DNA of 64,000 nt, taken from contig JAIOZY010000015.1 in the NCBI GenBank assembly GCA_021740385.1, forward strand, positions 1 through 64,000, read 5' to 3'. The notes beneath the pieces were generated by a model that did no database searches, had not been told where the DNA came from, and saw only the letters and a list, made by a program, of their open reading frames with translations. The stretch is from Prolixibacteraceae bacterium. GTDB taxonomy: Bacteria; Bacteroidota; Bacteroidia; Bacteroidales; Prolixibacteraceae. Shown in pieces: positions 44,905 to 53,644 of this stretch (within the stretch, counting starts at the first letter, position 1; each line of letters begins with the position of its first letter). The translations under genes were made by a program, and so were the position numbers.

Positions 44905-47025
44905 TTAACTTAAATCGATATAAACCAACTGCCCCTTCCGGCACCGAACATTGGGTTCGGGAAATTGTTTCAACACCCGGCCAACGCCCTTAAGTTTGGC
45001 CTTTAACCCTGCCTTTTCTATAAGGTATACGGCATCGGTTGCCCCCATGCCCAACACATTGGGCATTGTTTCAGGAACTACATTGCGGGGTTTGAGTTCA
45101 ATAGACTTTTCATTCTCAAGTGTATATACCCAGTCGGCCTCATTTTCGGGCGATGTATAAGTGATGTTGAATTCTGCACAAATGGTTTTCGTATCGTTTA
45201 AAACACCGTTTAAGAGGTTTGGTGTTTCACCGTGTGCGTTTATTGGCTCAGCATCCCTGGCCATTTCAAGCGATAAATCGGTTGCATAAACGCAATCGGC
45301 AATCCGCCTGAAAACCGGACCGGCAACCGATCCGCCGTAATAGGCCCCTTTGGGTTTCGAAATAACCACTATGCAGGAGTATTTTGGGTTTTCGGCAGGG
45401 AAATACCCAACGAAAGAAGCCCGGTAGCTACGCAGGGTATAACCGTGCTCGCTGTCGAAAATTTTTGCCGTACCGGTTTTCCCGGCAAAGGTGTAAGCCG
45501 ACGATTTTAACCTGCTGGCTGTTCCGGTTTCAACTACTCCTTTTAGCATGTCTTGTAACTTACCAAGTGTCTCCTTAGAACAAACTGAACCTTTTAAAAC
45601 TTCGGGCTTATAGGTTTTCAGTGTTTTCCCGTTTTGGCTGATTGCCTCAACAAACATGGGTTTCATCATTTTCCCGTTGTTGGCAATGGCATTATAAACG
45701 CTAAGAATATGCAGCGGCGAGAGTTCAATTTCGTATCCATGGGAAATCCAGGCAAGGGAAGTTCCCCACCAGTTTTTATCGGTAGGATATTTGATGTAAG
45801 GTTCGGCTTCACCCCTGAACCCAAGCCCAAGGGGTTTGTTCAGCCCCAGACTGTAAATGCGGTCGATAAACTCTTTTTCGCGGTTGCCATAATGCTTTTC
45901 GATAATTTTTGCCACACCCACATTCGATGACCGTTCAAAAATCTCTTTCACGGTAAATTCGCCATGCGTGCCGTAACCGTAGTCACTGTCGTACACAATT
46001 TTATCGTACACCTGCCATTTCCCGTCTTCGGTATCGAACACGTCAGATGTATCAACCACTCCCTCGTCAAGGGCAACCATTAGCGAAACAAGTTTAAACG
46101 TCGATCCGGGTTCGATACACCCTTCGTGGCCAATGGCATAATTGTATATTTCGTTGTAATTATCGCCCTGTCGCCCCAGGTTTGCTATGGCCCTAACTTT
46201 TCCGGTTTCCACTTCCATGAGCACAGCCGTACCGTATTCAGCCTGGCTTTCAACCAATTGTTCCTTCAACAGGTTTTCAACCACATCCTGCAAATAAATA
46301 TCGATGGTTGTGATCACATCTTTGCCACTTTCGGGTTCAACCGAAGTAATGTTTACCCATCGCCCCGAAAGGTTTTGCTTCATCAGCATTCCATCCTCGC
46401 CCCTGAGCGACCCTTCGAATTTCCCTTCAACGCCCGATATCCCAACACTTCCGTAAGCACCTCCATAAGCGCCTTTATTCATCAACCCGATGGTACGGAA
46501 AGCCAGTTTGCCATGCGGTGTGAGCCTTACATATTCCTGCACGGGAATAAACCCGCCGCCAAATTTTCCCCGTTCGAAAATCGGGAACGTTTTTATGCGC
46601 TGCAATTCATCGAAATTTACTTTACGATGGTGTACAAGGTGGTAACCGTTTCTGTTTTTATAAGCAGCTTTAAGTTCCCTTTTAAATTGCGCTTTCGATT
46701 TATCGGGGAAAATTTTGGCAAGGTTTTCACAAAGCGCATCAACCTCGTCCCAAAAAACATTACGCACACCGGGCGCCCCCAAATCGAAGCGGATTTCATA
46801 AAACGGGATTGACGTTGCCAACACCCTTCCATCGTAAGCGCAAATGTTGCCGCGACTTCCCTGTATTTTTTCGGTCCGGTCTTCAAGGTTCTTGAGTTTT
46901 GCTTCCCATTTTTCGTTGCCAGTAATTTGGATAAGTACAATTTTCCCCACCAGCGCTGCTGCAAAAAACAATACAAAAATGAGCAACACCCCGTAACGGG
47001 CCAATATGATGTTTCGTAAATTCAT
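44905..47025 (-). CDS. ftsI: septal penicillin-binding protein FtsI (PBP3) with C-terminal PASTA domain
   Basis: Divisome transpeptidase. The 706-residue protein has one N-terminal membrane helix (YGVLLIFVLFFAAALVGKIV), a dimerisation/pedestal domain (RGNICAYDGRVLATSIP), and the transpeptidase domain with nucleophile motif GSTFK, SSN in FERSSNVG and KTGTA in FAGKTGTAK, all intact. The last ~60 residues (MPNVLGMGATDAVYLIEKAGLK) form a PASTA module, standard in Bacteroidota FtsI. ftsL ends four bases upstream. Confidence 0.96.
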   Translation of the reverse strand: MNLRNIILARYGVLLIFVLFFAAALVGKIVLIQITGNEKWEAKLKNLEDRTEKIQGSRGNICAYDGRVLATSIPFYEIRFDLGAPGVRNVFWDEVDALCENLAKIFPDKSKAQFKRELKAAYKNRNGYHLVHHRKVNFDELQRIKTFPIFERGKFGGGFIPVQEYVRLTPHGKLAFRTIGLMNKGAYGGAYGSVGISGVEGKFEGSLRGEDGMLMKQNLSGRWVNITSVEPESGKDVITTIDIYLQDVVENLLKEQLVESQAEYGTAVLMEVETGKVRAIANLGRQGDNYNEIYNYAIGHEGCIEPGSTFKLVSLMVALDEGVVDTSDVFDTEDGKWQVYDKIVYDSDYGYGTHGEFTVKEIFERSSNVGVAKIIEKHYGNREKEFIDRIYSLGLNKPLGLGFRGEAEPYIKYPTDKNWWGTSLAWISHGYEIELSPLHILSVYNAIANNGKMMKPMFVEAISQNGKTLKTYKPEVLKGSVCSKETLGKLQDMLKGVVETGTASRLKSSAYTFAGKTGTAKIFDSEHGYTLRSYRASFVGYFPAENPKYSCIVVISKPKGAYYGGSVAGPVFRRIADCVYATDLSLEMARDAEPINAHGETPNLLNGVLNDTKTICAEFNITYTSPENEADWVYTLENEKSIELKPRNVVPETMPNVLGMGATDAVYLIEKAGLKAKLKGVGRVLKQFPEPNVRCRKGQLVYIDLS

Positions 47026-47029
47026 GTTA

Positions 47030-47374
47030 TCACTTATCCACTTTTATTTTCACCGGGGGCTTTTCCGATTGTTTGAGGTTCAGCCCCATCAGCTGCGACT
47101 CTTTCAAAATTTCAGAATAGCGGCTCCGGTTCATGAGTTCAGCCTCAACGGTTACCGATTCCGACTTCAGTTCTTTAACCTTCTCCTGCACCTCAACCAT
47201 ATCCCTCAAAATTTTTTCGCCTTTAAATCGGTTCGAAATCATAAACAAACCAATTACTGTTAACAAACCAACCACCGGCATCCATTTCAAAACGCTCTCA
47301 TTCAACAAAATACTGCCAAGCAACACATCCCTTACCCCTACCTTCTTTTTCGGTTTTGTTCTTGTTTCAGCCAT
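47030..47374 (-). CDS. FtsL-like cell division protein
   Basis: A 114-residue bitopic protein starting MAETRTKPKKKVG, with one membrane helix (WMPVVGLLTVIGLFMISNRF, about 32-51) followed by a coiled-coil region (GEKILRDMVEVQEKVKELKSESVTVEAELMNR-type heptads) and a proline/lysine-rich tail. FtsL proteins are too divergent for a sure call by motif, but size, topology and position between rsmH and ftsI fit FtsL. The start leaves one base between it and the rsmH stop; an upstream ATG eleven codons away is less likely. Confidence 0.8.
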   Translation of the reverse strand: MAETRTKPKKKVGVRDVLLGSILLNESVLKWMPVVGLLTVIGLFMISNRFKGEKILRDMVEVQEKVKELKSESVTVEAELMNRSRYSEILKESQLMGLNLKQSEKPPVKIKVDK

Positions 47375-47375
47375 A

Positions 47376-48278
47376 TTACAATCGTTTTGCAATTCTGAGT
47401 TTTGCACTTCTTGCCCGTGGATTGGCCATTATTTCATTTTCTGAAGGCACAATGAGTTTTTCTCCCACGGGTTTAAATATCAAATTACGGTTACCGAAAA
47501 AATCGGTCTCAATTTCTTTATCAAAACCCCCGCGTTGAATGAAATTTTTTACCAGCCGGTCTTCAAGCGAATGGTAACTTATTACCACCAGCCTTCCGTC
47601 TTTTTTCAGCACATCGGCCGAGTCGGCTAAAAAATCCCTCAACACCTCGAGTTCGCGGTTAACTTCAATTCTGATAGCCTGAAAAACTTTTGCCATGTAT
47701 TTTGCAGCGGCTTTTTTTGGCATAACGGGCGTTAACACCTCATGAAGGCGGCCGGTTGTATCAATGGGTTTGTCCTGCCTGGCGTTCACAATTACCGAAG
47801 CAGTTTTTTTCGCGTTCGGCAATTCGCCGTATTCCCTTAAAATGCTGGTTAAATGAAATTCTTCGTATTCATTTATCACATGTGCCGCGGTTAACTTACC
47901 TGTTTGGTTCATGCGCATGTCAAGGTCACCGTCGAAACGAAAGGAGAAGCCCCGGTGGGGCATGTCGAAATCGTGTGACGAAACCCCCAGGTCGGCCAGT
48001 ATGCCATCTACTTTCTCGAAGCCATAATAATGCAGGAAATTTTTTATGTAGCGGAAATTGTGTTGTACAAAAATCAAGCGCTTATCAACGGGCAGGTTTT
48101 CTTTTGCATCAACATCCTGGTCGAAAGCAATCAGGTGGCCCTGATCAAGATATTCGAGAATTCTTGATGAATGTCCCCCTCCGCCGTAGGTTGCATCAAC
48201 ATAAACGCCACCGGGTTTTATCGCGAGGCCGTCAACTGCTTCACCGAGCAAAACTGGTATGTGGTATTTGTTTGCCAT
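47376..48278 (-). CDS. rsmH: 16S rRNA (cytosine(1402)-N(4))-methyltransferase RsmH
   Basis: Methylates N4 of C1402 in the 30S decoding centre. The 300-residue protein begins HIPVLLGEAVDGLAIKPGG and has the AdoMet site VDATYGGGGHSSRIL near 25, LIAFDQDVDA, GILADLGVSSHDFD, the RGFSFRFDGDLDMRMNQ segment and C-terminal VISYHSLEDRLVKNF. The start MANKYHIPV at 48278 is used; the frame extends 138 bases upstream into mraZ without family likeness. It follows mraZ by ten bases. Confidence 0.96.
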   Translation of the reverse strand: MANKYHIPVLLGEAVDGLAIKPGGVYVDATYGGGGHSSRILEYLDQGHLIAFDQDVDAKENLPVDKRLIFVQHNFRYIKNFLHYYGFEKVDGILADLGVSSHDFDMPHRGFSFRFDGDLDMRMNQTGKLTAAHVINEYEEFHLTSILREYGELPNAKKTASVIVNARQDKPIDTTGRLHEVLTPVMPKKAAAKYMAKVFQAIRIEVNRELEVLRDFLADSADVLKKDGRLVVISYHSLEDRLVKNFIQRGGFDKEIETDFFGNRNLIFKPVGEKLIVPSENEIMANPRARSAKLRIAKRL

Positions 48279-48288
48279 TAAGAACATG

Positions 48289-48747
48289 CTAATGATTAAT
48301 GTTTCCGCCCAAAATATTGCGGAACAACTGGCTGTATTTTTCATCGGGCATAATAACACCTCTATATGTTTCGGCATTCCACAACCGTACCCTGTCGCCC
48401 TGTCCCGAAAAAACAACTTCTTTTACAATTCCGGCCCATTCATAAAAGGAATTGGGCACATTCAACCGCCCGTTTTCAGCCATGTTGATTTTTACAAAAT
48501 TTTGATAAAATTTGTCGAGCAGGCTGTTGTGCTCCGGATCGTTGGGGTTTAACCGCGATTTTATCAGGCTTATCCGGCCACTCCACGACGATAAAGGATA
48601 GATATTCAGGCATGCTTCGTAAGGATCTTTCTCTACATATACAATTCTATCGGCATCCTCAATCATATCCCTTTTATAGGCAGAGGGTAAAACAACCCTC
48701 CCCTTGTCGTCGATTGTGGCATTATAGTGGCTCGAAAAATCAGGCAT
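48289..48747 (-). CDS. mraZ: MraZ, transcriptional regulator of the dcw cluster
   Basis: A 152-residue protein with two SpoVT/AbrB-like MraZ repeats: HYNATIDDKGRVVLPSAYKRDM near 7-28 and VKINMAENGRLNVPNSFYEWAG near 85-106, each with the DxKGR/NGR-P motif. MraZ forms rings of eight or more subunits and represses its own operon by binding repeated boxes. A matching box array lies 38-84 bases upstream of its ATG. It is the first gene of the dcw series. Confidence 0.95.
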   Translation of the reverse strand: MPDFSSHYNATIDDKGRVVLPSAYKRDMIEDADRIVYVEKDPYEACLNIYPLSSWSGRISLIKSRLNPNDPEHNSLLDKFYQNFVKINMAENGRLNVPNSFYEWAGIVKEVVFSGQGDRVRLWNAETYRGVIMPDEKYSQLFRNILGGNINH

Positions 48748-48784
48748 ATAGATTAAGTCAAATTAATTCCAAAATTATAATTTA

Positions 48785-48831
48785 TTCCACTTTATTACAA
48801 TATTATTCCACTTTATTCCACTATTTTTCAC
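48785..48831 (-). promoter_or_regulatory. MraZ-box array upstream of mraZ
   Basis: Five boxes are spaced 10, 11, 10 and 10 bases apart: on the coding strand GTGGAA (48785-48790), TTGTAA (48795-48800, degenerate), GTGGAA (48806-48811), GTGGAA (48816-48821) and GTGAAA (48826-48831). The intact boxes sit in the context AAAGTGGAAT or TAGTGGAATA. Boxes one helical turn apart are how MraZ operators are built in other bacteria, so autoregulation of the cluster is likely. No clear TAnnTTTG promoter is seen nearby. Confidence 0.7.
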
Positions 48832-49047
48832 TAAAACAACCGGGAACTTATCAACATTTTGTTTAAAACCCGTAAGAACAGGCCTTTTCGAAAAGCATCA
48901 GTTACGAAAAAAGAAAGTTTAGCGAAAGTTCTATCTTGCTGTTTATATGCGAAATAAAAAGCCACAAATGGTTGTTTAATCTTGAATCGGAATGAATAAT
49001 CCGTTTTTTCAGAAAAAATTATTACTTTTCGCAGCTAAAATTTTTAT
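48832..49047. other. divergent spacer mraZ / glsA
   Basis: Together with the box array this makes a 300-base gene-free region. It is AT-rich and shows no open frame, hairpin or full promoter match; TACTTTTC at about 49022-49029 is a weak -7 candidate for glsA. Confidence 0.4.
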
Positions 49048-49887
49048 ATGGAAGGGGAAATCCAAAATCAAGGCTTTCAACCAATCGACATAAGGGAAGT
49101 TATTCGTGGCAAAAACCCAAAAATAGCCAAACGGATTCCGGGATTCATCTATAAATGGCTTTCAAGAATATTACATATCGAAGAGCTTAATGAACTTATG
49201 TCGGGAAGCGGGCATTTTAAGGGCATACCCTTTGTTATTGAAGCCCAAAAATATTTCAACATAAGCTATTCGGTCACGGGAGATGAAAATGTCCCCAAAA
49301 ACAAACGGTACATTTTTGTTTCGAACCATCCCATGGGTGGAATCGACGGTGTGATAATTATGAAACACCTGAATGAAAAATACGGCCCAACCAATACACT
49401 GGTCAACGATTTTCTAATGGCCGTTTACCCGTTAAAGGAATGGTTTTTGCCCATCAATAAACTTGGCGGACAGGCGCGCAGTTCGATAAACATGATTGAA
49501 AGAATGTATAATTCGGACAAAAACGTATTGATTTTCCCGGCCGGATTGTGTTCCCGGAAAATAAACGGGAAAATTACCGACCTGCAATGGCAGAAACATT
49601 TTATTCAAAAAGCCGTACAACATAAATTGGATGTTGTACCCATTTTTTTTGAGGGGCGAAACTCAAATTTTTTTTACAACCTGGCAAATCTCCGAAAGTT
49701 TTTGCGTATAAAATTCAACATTGAAATGATGTTTTTAGTTGATGAACTATTTAAACAAAGAGACAAAAATTTCAACATAAAAATTCGCAAACCAATCCCT
49801 TACCAAACATTCGATCATTCCAAAAAGGCCATAGAATGGGCAGATGAAGTAAAAAAGATAACGTACGGTTTAAACGGGACAGTTTAA
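49048..49887 (+). CDS. glsA: acyltransferase, probable O-acyltransferase of glycine-lipid synthesis
   Basis: A 279-residue PlsC-like acyltransferase with the His-Asp motif NHPMGGID at 93-100, the FPAGLCSR block near 161-168 and PIFFEGRNS near 198. Together with the following GNAT-type acyltransferase it matches the glsA/glsB pair of Bacteroides thetaiotaomicron: GlsB N-acylates glycine and GlsA adds the second acyl group to give glycine lipid. The two genes are 64 bases apart on the same strand, in the order glsA-glsB. No strong membrane helix is present, so membrane association is probably peripheral. Alternative: another lysophospholipid acyltransferase. Confidence 0.72.
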   Translation: MEGEIQNQGFQPIDIREVIRGKNPKIAKRIPGFIYKWLSRILHIEELNELMSGSGHFKGIPFVIEAQKYFNISYSVTGDENVPKNKRYIFVSNHPMGGIDGVIIMKHLNEKYGPTNTLVNDFLMAVYPLKEWFLPINKLGGQARSSINMIERMYNSDKNVLIFPAGLCSRKINGKITDLQWQKHFIQKAVQHKLDVVPIFFEGRNSNFFYNLANLRKFLRIKFNIEMMFLVDELFKQRDKNFNIKIRKPIPYQTFDHSKKAIEWADEVKKITYGLNGTV

Positions 49888-49921
49888 CAACTTTTTTATT
49901 CTTCGCCCTGCATAATAACGT

Positions 49922-49929
49922 TATATTTG
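49922..49929 (+). promoter_or_regulatory. -7 element ahead of glsB
   Basis: TATATTTG matches TAnnTTTG exactly, 22 bases before the glsB ATG, suggesting that glsB has its own promoter besides read-through from glsA. No -33 TTTG is visible. Confidence 0.45.
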
Positions 49930-49951
49930 TATTACAAAAGATTCAAAAATT

Positions 49952-50905
49952 ATGAAGGATATTGTTTCCAGGCTACCTTTAGAGTCGATTGAGAAAGAAC
50001 TTACCCAGGATAAATTCTTACGGGATACAAACAAAGGCGGTAATCAAATATTCATTACAACAGCTAACGACTCTCCCAATATCATGCACGAAATTGGCCG
50101 GCTAAGGGAGATCACCTTCAGGCAGGCCGGTGGCGGCACCGGGAAAGAGATTGACATTGACGATTACGACACCTGCGAAATCCCTTACAAACAACTCATT
50201 GTATGGGATCCCGATGCCAAAGAAATACTGGGCGGTTACCGTTATATTTTATGCGACGATTTGTGTTACGATGAAAACAATGAACCCAAACTGGCCACAG
50301 CCCGCTTGTTTCATTTTACCGATAAATTCAAAAAAGAATACCTGCCCCTTACCATCGAACTTGGCCGTTCGTTTGTGCAACCCGAATACCAGTCGAGCAA
50401 AGCCGGGGCAAAAGCACTTTTTGCTCTCGACAACCTGTGGGACGGGCTTGGTGCCCTTACGGTTGACCACCCGGAAATGAAATACTTCTTCGGAAAAGTG
50501 ACCATGTATACCCATTTCAACCTCATAGCCCGCAACTTTATTCTTTACTTTCTGCAAAAACACTTTAGCGACCATGAAGAACTTGTATATCCCAAAAGCC
50601 GTAACAGGCTAGAAATTGATTTTTCGGGCATCAAAGAACATTTTACGGGCAGCGATTTCCGGGATGATTACAAAACTTTGTCGAAAAACGTAAGGGAATA
50701 CGGCGAGAACATCCCCCCGCTGGTCAATGCCTACATGAGCCTCTCGCCAACCATGCGTTCGTTTGGCACTGCGGTAAACGACCACTTTGGGAATGTAGAA
50801 GAAACGGGCATCATTGTAACCATCGACGACATTTATAAAGCAAAAAAAGACCGGCACATCGAAACATACATCTCCTCGAAAGATTCGCTGGTTGATATTC
50901 ACTGA
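49952..50905 (+). CDS. glsB: GNAT-type N-acyltransferase, probable glycine N-acyltransferase
   Basis: A 317-residue protein of the acyl-homoserine-lactone-synthase/hemolysin-like GNAT group (PF13444 type): IGRLREITFRQAGGGTGKEIDIDDYD near 47-72, EIPYKQLIVWDPDAKEILGGYR near 74-95, and ELGRSFVQPEYQ near 140-151. In glycine- and ornithine-lipid pathways this domain performs the first N-acylation with a 3-hydroxy-acyl group. It is paired with the glsA-like gene and followed by a strong terminator. Substrate amino acid is inferred from the pair only. Confidence 0.75.
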   Translation: MKDIVSRLPLESIEKELTQDKFLRDTNKGGNQIFITTANDSPNIMHEIGRLREITFRQAGGGTGKEIDIDDYDTCEIPYKQLIVWDPDAKEILGGYRYILCDDLCYDENNEPKLATARLFHFTDKFKKEYLPLTIELGRSFVQPEYQSSKAGAKALFALDNLWDGLGALTVDHPEMKYFFGKVTMYTHFNLIARNFILYFLQKHFSDHEELVYPKSRNRLEIDFSGIKEHFTGSDFRDDYKTLSKNVREYGENIPPLVNAYMSLSPTMRSFGTAVNDHFGNVEETGIIVTIDDIYKAKKDRHIETYISSKDSLVDIH

Positions 50906-50933
50906 TGATCTTATTTTCACAAAAAGATAAACG

Positions 50934-50966
50934 AAGGCGGGAAGATTTTAAACCCGCCTTTTTTTT
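50934..50966 (+). terminator. rho-independent terminator after glsB
   Basis: AAGGCGGG (50934-50941) pairs with CCCGCCTT (50953-50960), followed by a run of T to 50966. It lies between the convergent glsB and amidophosphoribosyltransferase genes and can serve both, though the T-run favours the plus strand. Confidence 0.9.
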
Positions 50967-50980
50967 GGCAGCCCAAAAAA

Positions 50981-52885
50981 TTAATTATAGGCCCGGCCCC
51001 CTTTCCCTTCGTAAAAATGAATGAACGAAGTATTTACCACTTTGTTACCGCCCGGTGTGGGGTAATTCCCGGTAAAGTACCAGTCGCCCGTGTGTGCGGG
51101 GCAGGCCTTGTGCAGATTTTCAACGGTTTGAAATACCAGTTCAACTTCAGCCTCACAATCGTCGGGTTTTAACATTTCGCTCATTTTACGCGATATATCT
51201 TCATCGGTAAACGGCTTGTAGATTTCGTTAACATAATTAACAATTTCTTCCTTGGGCAAATTTTGCTGGTCGCAACATTTCTTGTACACCTCATCAATAA
51301 TGTGCGACTGACCGGTATCCCTTAGCAGTTCAATTGCGGCATTAAACGCGGCGAACTTTCCAATTTCGGCCATATCAATCCCGTAACAATCGGGGTAACG
51401 TATTTGCGGTGCCGACGAAACGATGATGATTTTTTTGGGCTTAAGCCGGTCGAGTATTCTTATAATGCTCTGTTTCAGTGTTGTACCCCGCACAATCGAG
51501 TCGTCGATAATGACCAGGGTATCCTGCCGGTTTTTAACAACCCCGTAAGTGACATCGTACACGTGGGCTACCAAATCGTTTCGTCCCTGGTCTTGCGAAA
51601 TAAATGTACGGAGTTTTACATCTTTAATGGCAATTTTCTCAACACGTGGCTGTACCGAAATAATTTCAGCTATGGCCTCTTCAGTGAGATTTCCATTCAG
51701 GTTTTTTATCTGTTTCTTTTTAAGGTCGAGCAAAAGTTCCCTAACACCTTCCATCATTCCATAAAACGAAGTTTCGGAGGTATTGGGGATGTAAGAAAAA
51801 ACGGTATTGGCAAAATCGTAGCCGGTTTTTTCGAGAATAACCGGTGCCAGCAAACGCCCGAGATCTTTCCGTTCGTTGTAGATATCGCGATCGCTGCCGC
51901 GTGAAAAATAGATCCGTTCAAACGAGCAGGCCTGCCTTTTATGAGGTACCCGCACCATTTCGGTCGAAATACGCCCATCCCGCTTCACAATTATAGCCTC
52001 GCCCGGGTTAACTTCTTTCACCAGGGAGTAGTTAACATTCATAACCGTTTGAATAACGGGCCTTTCGGAGGCTACCACCACAATTTCGTCGTCGTGATAA
52101 TAAAAAGCCGGCCGTATTCCCCAGGGGTCGCGGGTTACAAAAACATCGCCATGCCCAATCATGCCAGCAACGGTATAGCCACCATCCCAGTCGCGAGTTG
52201 CGCTTTCGAGTATTTTTTGAATGTCGATGTTCGATTCAATGGCATGGGATATTTCGATGTTTGACAGGCCTTCGTTTTTATATTTCCGGAAAAGCAACTG
52301 GTTTTCTTCATCTAAAAAGTGCCCCATTTTTTCAAGTACGGTAACCGTATCGGTATACGCGCTGGGGTGTTGCCCCAAATTTACGAGCAGGTCGAACAGT
52401 TCATCGGTATTGGTAAGGTTAAAATTCCCGGCCAATACAAGGTTTCTCGATCGCCAGTTGTTTTGGCGCATAACCGGGTGAACAAATTCGATTGAATTAC
52501 GGCCAAAGGTGCCGTACCGCAAGTGACCAAGGTAAGCTTCGCCTGAAAAGGGCAGGTTTTTTTTTGCCCAGTTTGCATCGTGAAAAAGCAACGGTTCTTT
52601 TTTCTCAACTTTCCGGTACTGCTTAAAAATGTGGTCGAATATGTCCTTTATGGGGTTAAACTTAATTGAACGTATACGGTCGAGGTACTCTTCGCCCGGG
52701 GTATAATCGAGCTTAAGCGATACAAGGCCGGCTCCGTCCTGCCCCCGGTTATGCTGTTTTTCCATCAGGAGGTACAGCTTGTTCATGCCATACATCCAGG
52801 TACCGTACTTCTTGTTGTAATAATCAAGGGGCTTTAACAACCTGATCATCGCTACGCCACACTCGTGCTTTATTAACTCACTCAT
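50981..52885 (-). CDS. purF: amidophosphoribosyltransferase (long Bacteroidota form)
   Basis: First enzyme of purine synthesis: PRPP plus glutamine gives phosphoribosylamine. The 634-residue protein has an N-terminal glutaminase domain with Cys9 in HECGVAMI, QHNRGQDGAGL, YLGHLRYGTFG and GNFNLTN, and a C-terminal phosphoribosyltransferase domain with PRPP loop LVIIDDSIVRGTTLKQS. It is longer than the usual 500 residues because of added segments (about 65-110 and at the C-terminus). Cys9 must be exposed by removal of eight residues if it follows the classic Ntn mechanism. It follows a SPOR gene by 26 bases. Confidence 0.9.
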   Translation of the reverse strand: MSELIKHECGVAMIRLLKPLDYYNKKYGTWMYGMNKLYLLMEKQHNRGQDGAGLVSLKLDYTPGEEYLDRIRSIKFNPIKDIFDHIFKQYRKVEKKEPLLFHDANWAKKNLPFSGEAYLGHLRYGTFGRNSIEFVHPVMRQNNWRSRNLVLAGNFNLTNTDELFDLLVNLGQHPSAYTDTVTVLEKMGHFLDEENQLLFRKYKNEGLSNIEISHAIESNIDIQKILESATRDWDGGYTVAGMIGHGDVFVTRDPWGIRPAFYYHDDEIVVVASERPVIQTVMNVNYSLVKEVNPGEAIIVKRDGRISTEMVRVPHKRQACSFERIYFSRGSDRDIYNERKDLGRLLAPVILEKTGYDFANTVFSYIPNTSETSFYGMMEGVRELLLDLKKKQIKNLNGNLTEEAIAEIISVQPRVEKIAIKDVKLRTFISQDQGRNDLVAHVYDVTYGVVKNRQDTLVIIDDSIVRGTTLKQSIIRILDRLKPKKIIIVSSAPQIRYPDCYGIDMAEIGKFAAFNAAIELLRDTGQSHIIDEVYKKCCDQQNLPKEEIVNYVNEIYKPFTDEDISRKMSEMLKPDDCEAEVELVFQTVENLHKACPAHTGDWYFTGNYPTPGGNKVVNTSFIHFYEGKGGRAYN

Positions 52886-52911
52886 TTCTTTTTAAACCTT
52901 TAAATACCCTT

Positions 52912-53406
52912 TCATTCACAAAGGGGATTAACGATGTCGTCGACAATAAAAATATATGCATCGGGAAAATCTTCCTCAATCTGGTATTTGAGTTTAATGG
53001 CCTCACTGCGGTTTCGAAAATCCCCCAGACGTACTTTAAAATCGGGCGATTGAAACAACACGTACACTTTTATGCTGTCGTATTTTGCAATAAACCGCGA
53101 TTTCATTTGATAGGCATTATCTTTATTCCCCTGAAAAATTTGCACCCGGTAACCGTCAATCCCGCCTTTACGAATATTCTCCCGGCGATGAATTTTCAAC
53201 AATGAATCGATACGGGAATCTGAAATAATTGTTAAATGTTCGTTAACCTGCTTTTCAACAACTTTCACAAGGGAATCTTCGGGCTGTACCAATGACAGAA
53301 TTGAATCATTCTTCAACAAATGGGGTGTACTGTTATTGGCGGGCTGGGGCATTGCTACGTTTAAGCGCAGGAAAAAAACAACAGATAGGATAATTAATTT
53401 TCTCAT
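52912..53406 (-). CDS. exported SPOR-domain protein
   Basis: A 164-residue protein with a signal peptide (RKLIILSVVFFLRLNVAMPQ, 2-21), a spacer of about 60 polar residues and a C-terminal SPOR domain (YRVQIFQGNKDNAYQMKSRF, VYVLFQSPDFKVRLGDFRNR, KYQIEEDFPDAYIFIVDD). SPOR domains bind denuded peptidoglycan at division sites, so a periplasmic septal role is plausible. It shares a transcript with purF downstream, which looks like chance operon structure rather than a pathway link. Confidence 0.88.
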   Translation of the reverse strand: MRKLIILSVVFFLRLNVAMPQPANNSTPHLLKNDSILSLVQPEDSLVKVVEKQVNEHLTIISDSRIDSLLKIHRRENIRKGGIDGYRVQIFQGNKDNAYQMKSRFIAKYDSIKVYVLFQSPDFKVRLGDFRNRSEAIKLKYQIEEDFPDAYIFIVDDIVNPLCE

Positions 53407-53448
53407 TATCAGTATTGAGTATTATAATCCCGGTTTTGTAACACAACA

Positions 53449-53456
53449 CAAATATA
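53449..53456 (-). promoter_or_regulatory. -7 element for the SPOR-purF operon
   Basis: The minus strand reads TATATTTG, an exact TAnnTTTG match 43 bases before the SPOR-gene ATG; the implied leader is about 35 bases. No clear -33 element. Confidence 0.45.
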
Positions 53457-53599
53457 GTTGAATTCGGGATAAAAATATAACGTTCGGCACCCGGCTTATC
53501 TTATGGCAAAAATGGAAAAAACTGTTTCTCCGTTCGCTTTGCCTTTTTCCTTTACGTTGCATCACTGCTGTTTAACCGGTATACCATTGAGAACCCGGC

Positions 53600-53629
53600 A
53601 AAAAAAAAGCGCCATTTACTGACGCTTTT
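53600..53629 (-). terminator. rho-independent terminator of nrdJ
   Basis: On the minus strand AAAAGCGTCA pairs with TGGCGCTTTT (one G-T wobble) around a five-base loop and runs into a T tract of about nine. It lies about 15 bases after the nrdJ stop codon. Confidence 0.88.
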
Positions 53630-53644
53630 ATTAATAATACCGAA

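Noticed and set aside
46126-46812. 228-codon plus-strand frame inside ftsI
   Set aside because: Antisense shadow; the ftsI frame carries all transpeptidase motifs.
38292-48747. murF hidden in the dcw cluster
   Set aside because: Every frame between mraZ and ftsZ is accounted for by other genes; murF must lie elsewhere in the genome.
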